A stretch of 8,995 nt of DNA from Oscillospiraceae bacterium (GTDB taxonomy: Bacteria; Bacillota; Clostridia; Saccharofermentanales; Saccharofermentanaceae). The stretch is taken from positions 1 through 8,995 of the forward strand of contig CACZPC010000169.1 of the NCBI GenBank assembly GCA_902782985.1. Reading direction: 5' to 3'. Made by a program: the position numbers and the translations under genes. This document shows positions 5,813 through 8,995 of the stretch, piece after piece (position 1 is the stretch's first letter; each line of letters opens with the position of its first letter). A model generated the notes under the pieces. The model ran no database searches, was not told where the DNA came from, and saw only the letters and a list, made by a program, of their open reading frames with translations.

Positions 5813-6274
5813 ATGGCAGAGAATATGAGCCCCGAGGGCGCACCTAAGAAAAAGGAAAACCGCGGAGGAAACGGCGGTAATAACAACAATTACCGTGGCG
5901 GTAACAGGAATAATAACCGCAGGAGGAATAATAACCGTCCCAGGAAGAACAATAACGCTAACCAGGACGGAAAGGATCTCAAGGAACACGATAACAGGGA
6001 GTCCAAGGAGATCCAGGGCGCATCTCAGTCTTCCGAGAACAGGAATAATAATCAGGGCGGCGGTAACCGCGGCAGAAAGAATAATAATTTCAATAACAAC
6101 GGCGGCAACAGGCAGGAGAGAGGCGAGAGGAACGACAGAAGACCTCAGAAGAAGCAGTATTCCAAGCCTGTTCATATCGAAGAAACGGTAGACGATATCA
6201 AGGCCGAGAATGACCGTATCGAGAAGGAGATCTGGATCGAGATCGCCGAAATACATACGATCAAGCTGGATTGA
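5813..6274 (+). CDS. Asn/Gly/Arg-rich disordered protein with conserved-looking helical tail
   Basis: This 153-residue protein is not one I recognise. Residues about 10-118 are low-complexity, built from Asn runs (NNNN, NNNR), GGN and RGG-like units and Lys/Arg, with about 33 Asn in total; this is expected to be disordered and strongly basic, features often seen in RNA-binding or condensate-forming segments. The last 33 or so residues differ: VDDIKAENDRIEKEIWIEIAEI (in two parts, VDDIKAENDR and IEKEIWIEIAEI) should form an amphipathic or coiled-coil helix. There is no signal peptide or membrane segment. GGAGG at 5803-5807 is five bases before the ATG, so it is clearly a translated gene. Its stop is two bases before the tmk ATG, suggesting translational coupling. 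A role in RNA or nucleic-acid binding is inference from composition only. Confidence 0.8.
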   Translation: MAENMSPEGAPKKKENRGGNGGNNNNYRGGNRNNNRRRNNNRPRKNNNANQDGKDLKEHDNRESKEIQGASQSSENRNNNQGGGNRGRKNNNFNNNGGNRQERGERNDRRPQKKQYSKPVHIEETVDDIKAENDRIEKEIWIEIAEIHTIKLD

Positions 6275-6276
6275 TT

Positions 6277-6894
6277 ATGAGTAAGGGTTTATTCATTACA
6301 TTTGAAGGCATAGACGGCTGCGGCAAGAGTACTCAGCTCGAGCTGTTAAGCGATAAGCTCAAGGAGCTGGGCAAGGATTATATTGTCGTGCGCGAACCCG
6401 GCGGTACGGTAGTAGGCGAAAAGATAAGAAATATCCTTCTTGATAAGAAGAATGATTCCATGGTGCCTTTAGCGGAGCTCCTTTTGTATGAAGCAGCACG
6501 TGCGCAGATAACCGAAGAAGTGATCAGACCTTCACTTGAGAAGGGCATCATCGTAATATGCGACAGATTCTTCGATTCCACGACTGCCTATCAGGGCTAC
6601 GCACGTGAGCTCGGTGCCGATCTTACGGATATGCTCAATAAGACTGCTACGGCAGGACTTAAGCCTGATATTACATTCCTTCTGGATCTTGATTCCATTA
6701 CGGCTCTTAAGCGCCGCACCGGAAGAGGTGAGGAGGACAGGCTCGAAGCATTGGGGACATCTTTTCAGGATAAAGTACGCGAGGGGTACCTCAAGGCGGC
6801 ATCGGAGGATCCGAGGATCAGGAAGATCGATGCATCAAGAACTCCCGAAGAGATATTTGAAGAGATAATGAGATGGCTTTCAGAGACCTTGTAG
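6277..6894 (+). CDS. tmk: Thymidylate kinase
   Basis: Tmk phosphorylates dTMP to dTDP with ATP, an essential step in dTTP supply. With ATG 6277 it is 205 residues, the usual length. It shows the Walker A loop FEGIDGCGKST (9-19), the REPGGT motif, the DRF form of the DRY/H motif at 96-98 followed by DSTTAYQGYARELG, LLDLD, and a LID region RRTGRGEEDRLE (146-157). Basic residues lie in the LID region. An in-frame TTG at 6271 overlaps the upstream stop, but ATG 6277 fits family N-termini better. There is no good ribosome binding site, so initiation probably relies on termination of the upstream gene two bases earlier. Its 3' end overlaps holB by 22 bases. Confidence 0.96.
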   Translation: MSKGLFITFEGIDGCGKSTQLELLSDKLKELGKDYIVVREPGGTVVGEKIRNILLDKKNDSMVPLAELLLYEAARAQITEEVIRPSLEKGIIVICDRFFDSTTAYQGYARELGADLTDMLNKTATAGLKPDITFLLDLDSITALKRRTGRGEEDRLEALGTSFQDKVREGYLKAASEDPRIRKIDASRTPEEIFEEIMRWLSETL

Positions 6895-7886
6895 GACAAA
6901 AGGAGATCAAGGGGCGCCTTAATTCGATGTTCGAAGGTGAGGCGGCACAGTCGTTTCTCATTACGGGGGCTCCCGGTATCGGAAAGCATACTTTCGGCCG
7001 TGAGCTGGCCAAGGCTTTGATGTGCGATTCTTCAAACGGTGACGGAGCATGCGGCAAGTGCCCTTCCTGTACATATTTCGAGGCGGGAACACATCCGGAC
7101 TATAAGACTTTCGAGGCGGCAAAGGGCAAGAAGACCATAAAGATCGAGGACTTAAGGAACGGACTCATATCCGATATAGCCGTCAATCCTCAGATCTCGT
7201 CACGCAAGGTATACTTGATCGACGCCGATAAGCTGGCGGATGTATCTCAGAATCTTCTTCTCAAGTCTTTGGAAGAGCCTCCGCGTGGTGTTGCATTTAT
7301 ACTTCTGTGCTCAGATCAGAGCAAGCTTCTCGATACTATATTGTCGCGAGTTACGACATTGCAGCTTCAGCCTTATTCGTCCGATGAAGTGGCAGAGATA
7401 TTGAGAGCATCGGGGAAGTGTGACGGCGACGAGGCAAAGATAAGATTCTGTGCCGATTTCTCGGCAGGTATCCCCGGCAAGGCTTTATCTCTGGCCGACG
7501 ATGAGGATTTTGCGTCCGAGCGTGAGCAGATATTCGACTTTGTCATGAGATGTCCGAAGATGTCTGTCACTGATATACTGACTGATGAAGTCGAGTACTG
7601 GAATAATAATTCCGATAAGACAGATGAGCTCCTGCAGCTTATGCAGTGGACACTGGGAGATGTCGCGATGCTCCTGGCGTCCCCGGATAAGGGTCAGCTC
7701 AAGAATGCGGATAAGGCGGATGAGATCAAGAGATTTATTTCCGATGTCCGCGGACTTACTCTTATCAATGTAAGTAATGCCGTAAATGCGGTGACTGATT
7801 TCGCGAAAGGATTAAAGGTGAACGTAAGTTACGATGCTGCATGCTGCAGCATGCTCTTGAAAATACATAAGGAGTTGGCAAGATGA
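6873..7886 (+). CDS. holB: DNA polymerase III delta-prime subunit (clamp loader)
   Basis: Delta-prime is the stator of the clamp-loader complex that places the beta sliding clamp on DNA. The protein is 337 residues. It has a P-loop GAPGIGKHT (32-40), a zinc site with Cys51, Cys60, Cys63 and Cys66 (one residue off the E. coli Cys50/59/62/65), a Walker-B-like VYLIDADKL followed by LLLKSLEEPP, and the arginine-finger motif as LSRV with Arg159 (usual form SRC). The C-terminal third is less conserved, as is typical. DnaX (tau/gamma) is usually longer and is encoded elsewhere, and the neighbours tmk and ricT favour holB. The ATG overlaps the tmk end by 22 bases and the stop overlaps the ricT ATG by four (ATGA). 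The Walker A motif looks intact, so ATP binding may be retained. Confidence 0.92.
   Translation: MAFRDLVGQKEIKGRLNSMFEGEAAQSFLITGAPGIGKHTFGRELAKALMCDSSNGDGACGKCPSCTYFEAGTHPDYKTFEAAKGKKTIKIEDLRNGLISDIAVNPQISSRKVYLIDADKLADVSQNLLLKSLEEPPRGVAFILLCSDQSKLLDTILSRVTTLQLQPYSSDEVAEILRASGKCDGDEAKIRFCADFSAGIPGKALSLADDEDFASEREQIFDFVMRCPKMSVTDILTDEVEYWNNNSDKTDELLQLMQWTLGDVAMLLASPDKGQLKNADKADEIKRFISDVRGLTLINVSNAVNAVTDFAKGLKVNVSYDAACCSMLLKIHKELAR
7834..7852 (+). other. Strong hairpin sequence within the 3' end of holB
   Basis: ATGCTGCA (7834-7841) and TGCAGCAT (7845-7852) are perfect inverted repeats with a 3-base loop. The overlapping 16 bases at 7839-7854, GCATGCTGCAGCATGC, also form a perfect palindrome. 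The hairpin encodes part of DAACCSM and ends 16 bases before the ricT ribosome binding site AAGGAG (7869-7874). No U-run follows, so it is not a terminator. It may affect mRNA cleavage or ricT translation, or be chance. Confidence 0.45.
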
Positions 7887-8806
7887 GAAAGATAGTTAAC
7901 TTAAGATTCAGAGATGCAGGCAAGGTATATAAGTTTTCCTGCGACGGAATGAATCTTTCGATAGGTGATGCGGTCATGGTCGAGACTTCCATGGGAACAG
8001 ATATCGCACATGTCGTAGAAGAGCCCATGGACATCGAGGATAATACAGTCGGTGAAGATGTGCTTCCCGTACTCAGGATGGCAAATGAGAAGGAGCTTGA
8101 GCGCTACGAGCTTAAGAAAGTTAAGGAGAAGGAAGCTTACGACAAGTGTCTCCAGCTGATCGAAAAGCATAAGCTCGACATGAACCTGGTCGATGCCGTA
8201 TTTGCTTTCGACGGCAAGAAGGTGATCTTCTACTTTACATCCGATAACAGAGTTGATTTCCGAGAGCTCGTAAAAGATCTTGCATCTGCATTCAGAGCAA
8301 GGATCGAACTCCGTCAGATAGGATCCAGAGATCAGGCGAAGCTGGTCGGAGGTATCGGTATATGCGGCAGAGAGCTTTGCTGCTGTACATTCCTTAACCA
8401 CTTTGCACCGGTCACCTTGAGGATGGCAAGGGATCAGGGACTGTCCCTGAATCCGACGAAGCTTAACGGAGCCTGCGGAAGACTTATGTGCTGCCTGCAG
8501 TTCGAGAAGGACGCTTATGCCGATGCCCATAAGAGGCTTCCCAAGACCGGTAAGAAGATCCGAACACCTCGCGGAATGGGTGTCGTGAGTGATGTTAATC
8601 TCATCGAGGAAAAGGTGTCGGTAAAGTTCACCGTTGATGATCTGAGCGAGGTGGAGACATTCGACTGGGCATCGCTTGAACCGTTAAATGCTTCAGGTTG
8701 TCCCGGCGGCGGGTGCGGCGGTCACAAGGAAGGATGTCAGGGTCCCGCTCAGGATGTTGATATGCTTAATGATAATCCCGATTATACCGATAGTGATGAT
8801 GAATAA
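7883..8806 (+). CDS. ricT: PSP1-family Fe-S protein RicT (YaaT)
   Basis: This 307-residue protein belongs to the PSP1 C-terminal domain family. In Bacillus subtilis, RicT acts with RicA and RicF in a complex that carries [4Fe-4S] clusters and assists RNase Y in maturing operon mRNAs; it also influences sporulation and competence. The signature is nearly intact: GGIGICGRELCCCTF with Cys161, Cys166 and Cys167, then QGLSLNPTKLNGACGRLMCC with Cys198 and Cys203, matching the conserved cysteine positions of the family. The C-terminal tail adds Cys273, Cys278, His281 and Cys285 in a Gly-rich stretch, then an acidic end (about 290-307). AAGGAG (7869-7874) is eight bases upstream and the ATG overlaps the holB stop. 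RicA and RicF are not in this window. It is probably the last gene of the rightward run. Confidence 0.93.
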   Translation: MRKIVNLRFRDAGKVYKFSCDGMNLSIGDAVMVETSMGTDIAHVVEEPMDIEDNTVGEDVLPVLRMANEKELERYELKKVKEKEAYDKCLQLIEKHKLDMNLVDAVFAFDGKKVIFYFTSDNRVDFRELVKDLASAFRARIELRQIGSRDQAKLVGGIGICGRELCCCTFLNHFAPVTLRMARDQGLSLNPTKLNGACGRLMCCLQFEKDAYADAHKRLPKTGKKIRTPRGMGVVSDVNLIEEKVSVKFTVDDLSEVETFDWASLEPLNASGCPGGGCGGHKEGCQGPAQDVDMLNDNPDYTDSDDE

Positions 8807-8809
8807 TCT

Positions 8810-8825
8810 GTGAAATCGATATCAC
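8810..8825. promoter_or_regulatory. Near-perfect palindrome after ricT
   Basis: GTGAAATCGATATCAC is symmetric except for one base pair, and lies four bases after the ricT stop. It is followed by TTTGTTTG rather than a proper U-run and has no natural loop, so it is a weak terminator candidate. Its position six bases before the -35 box of the ferredoxin promoter also fits an operator. Neither role can be settled from the sequence. Confidence 0.3.
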
Positions 8826-8830
8826 TTTGT

Positions 8831-8859
8831 TTGTAATTATTTAAAACTAATGAGATAAT
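8831..8859 (+). promoter_or_regulatory. Extended -10 sigma-A-like promoter for the ferredoxin gene
   Basis: TTGTAA at 8831-8836 (4 of 6 matches) is followed after 17 bases by GATAAT at 8854-8859 (5 of 6 matches), with a TG at 8851-8852 in the extended -10 position. Transcription would start near 8866, leaving a leader of about 25 bases. This marks the ferredoxin gene as its own transcription unit. Confidence 0.7.
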
Positions 8860-8890
8860 GTATCTACATTAAAGAAGGGAGAATATTACA

Positions 8891-8995
8891 ATGGCTTATG
8901 TAATTTCCGATGCTTGTCTTTCTTGCGGTTCTTGTGCTGACGCTTGCCCCGTATCTGCTATTTCCGAGGGCGATACACAGTACAATATCGATGCA
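8891..8995 (+). CDS. 2[4Fe-4S] ferredoxin, N-terminal part
   Basis: Thirty-five codons are present before the window ends. The sequence begins MAYVISDACLSCGSCADACP and shows the clostridial ferredoxin motif CxxCxxCxxxCP with Cys9, Cys12, Cys15 and Cys19. The full protein in this family is about 55-60 residues with a second identical motif, which lies past the edge here. It is a small cytoplasmic electron carrier, typically serving pyruvate:ferredoxin oxidoreductase, hydrogenase or similar enzymes in anaerobes. The ribosome binding site GGGAG (8877-8881) is nine bases upstream, and it has its own promoter at 8831-8859. The codons favour T-ending forms (GCT, TCT, TGT) more than the upstream genes do, as expected for a highly expressed protein. 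Confidence 0.93.
   Translation, partial: MAYVISDACLSCGSCADACPVSAISEGDTQYNIDA

Noticed and set aside
5759..6256. A 165-codon open frame on the minus strand rich in Ile, Leu and Val that looks like a membrane protein
   Set aside because: It is the antisense of the Asn-rich gene: AAT/AAC codons read backwards give ATT/GTT, so the hydrophobic character is an artefact. It has no ribosome binding site.
7901..8530. A 209-codon open frame on the minus strand
   Set aside because: Fully opposite ricT, which is unmistakable by its cysteine motifs; no independent start signal.
8807..8890. A rho-independent terminator between ricT and the ferredoxin gene
   Set aside because: The palindrome at 8810-8825 has no loop and is followed by TTTGTTTG, not a U-run. 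A terminator is not demonstrated, only a palindrome and a promoter.

Overview
The window looks like chromosomal DNA from an anaerobic Gram-positive bacterium, most likely of the class Clostridia. Three things suggest this: strong GGAGG-type ribosome binding sites with sigma-A-like promoters, a tmk-holB-ricT gene order that resembles the Bacillus tmk-yaaQ-yaaR-holB-yaaT cluster, and a clostridial-type 2[4Fe-4S] ferredoxin at the right edge. The family or genus cannot be fixed from the sequence alone. No rRNA, tRNA, CRISPR array, transposon or phage gene was seen.

Layout. At the left edge, the first 26 codons of an unrecognised gene run leftward from base 79. A divergent promoter region (80-225) follows, with back-to-back sigma-A-like promoters and a 16-bp imperfect palindrome between them. 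Ten genes then run rightward with almost no gaps (226-8806). The first two are a 756-residue protein with the fold blocks of a sialate O-acetylesterase but none of its catalytic residues, and an AraC-type regulator with a cupin-like sensor domain. Next is a compact folate block in the order folE, folP, folB, folK, which takes GTP to dihydropteroate except for removal of pyrophosphate/phosphate from dihydroneopterin triphosphate. After a 57-base gap holding a likely internal promoter come an Asn/Gly/Arg-rich disordered protein, thymidylate kinase, DNA polymerase III delta-prime and the PSP1-family protein RicT. An 84-base gap with a good extended -10 promoter leads to a ferredoxin gene cut by the right edge.

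How the genes fit together. Folate cofactors are needed for dTMP synthesis, Tmk phosphorylates dTMP, and delta-prime loads the replicative clamp, so the fol and tmk-holB blocks share a nucleotide and DNA-synthesis theme. RicT is a conserved Fe-S neighbour of this cluster linked in Bacillus to RNA maturation. The pseudo-esterase and the AraC regulator form a separate pair at the head of the run. They are the least ordinary part of the window: a cytoplasmic, apparently non-catalytic carbohydrate-esterase relative next to a ligand-sensing regulator, in front of housekeeping genes. The low-complexity protein ahead of tmk is the second most unusual item.
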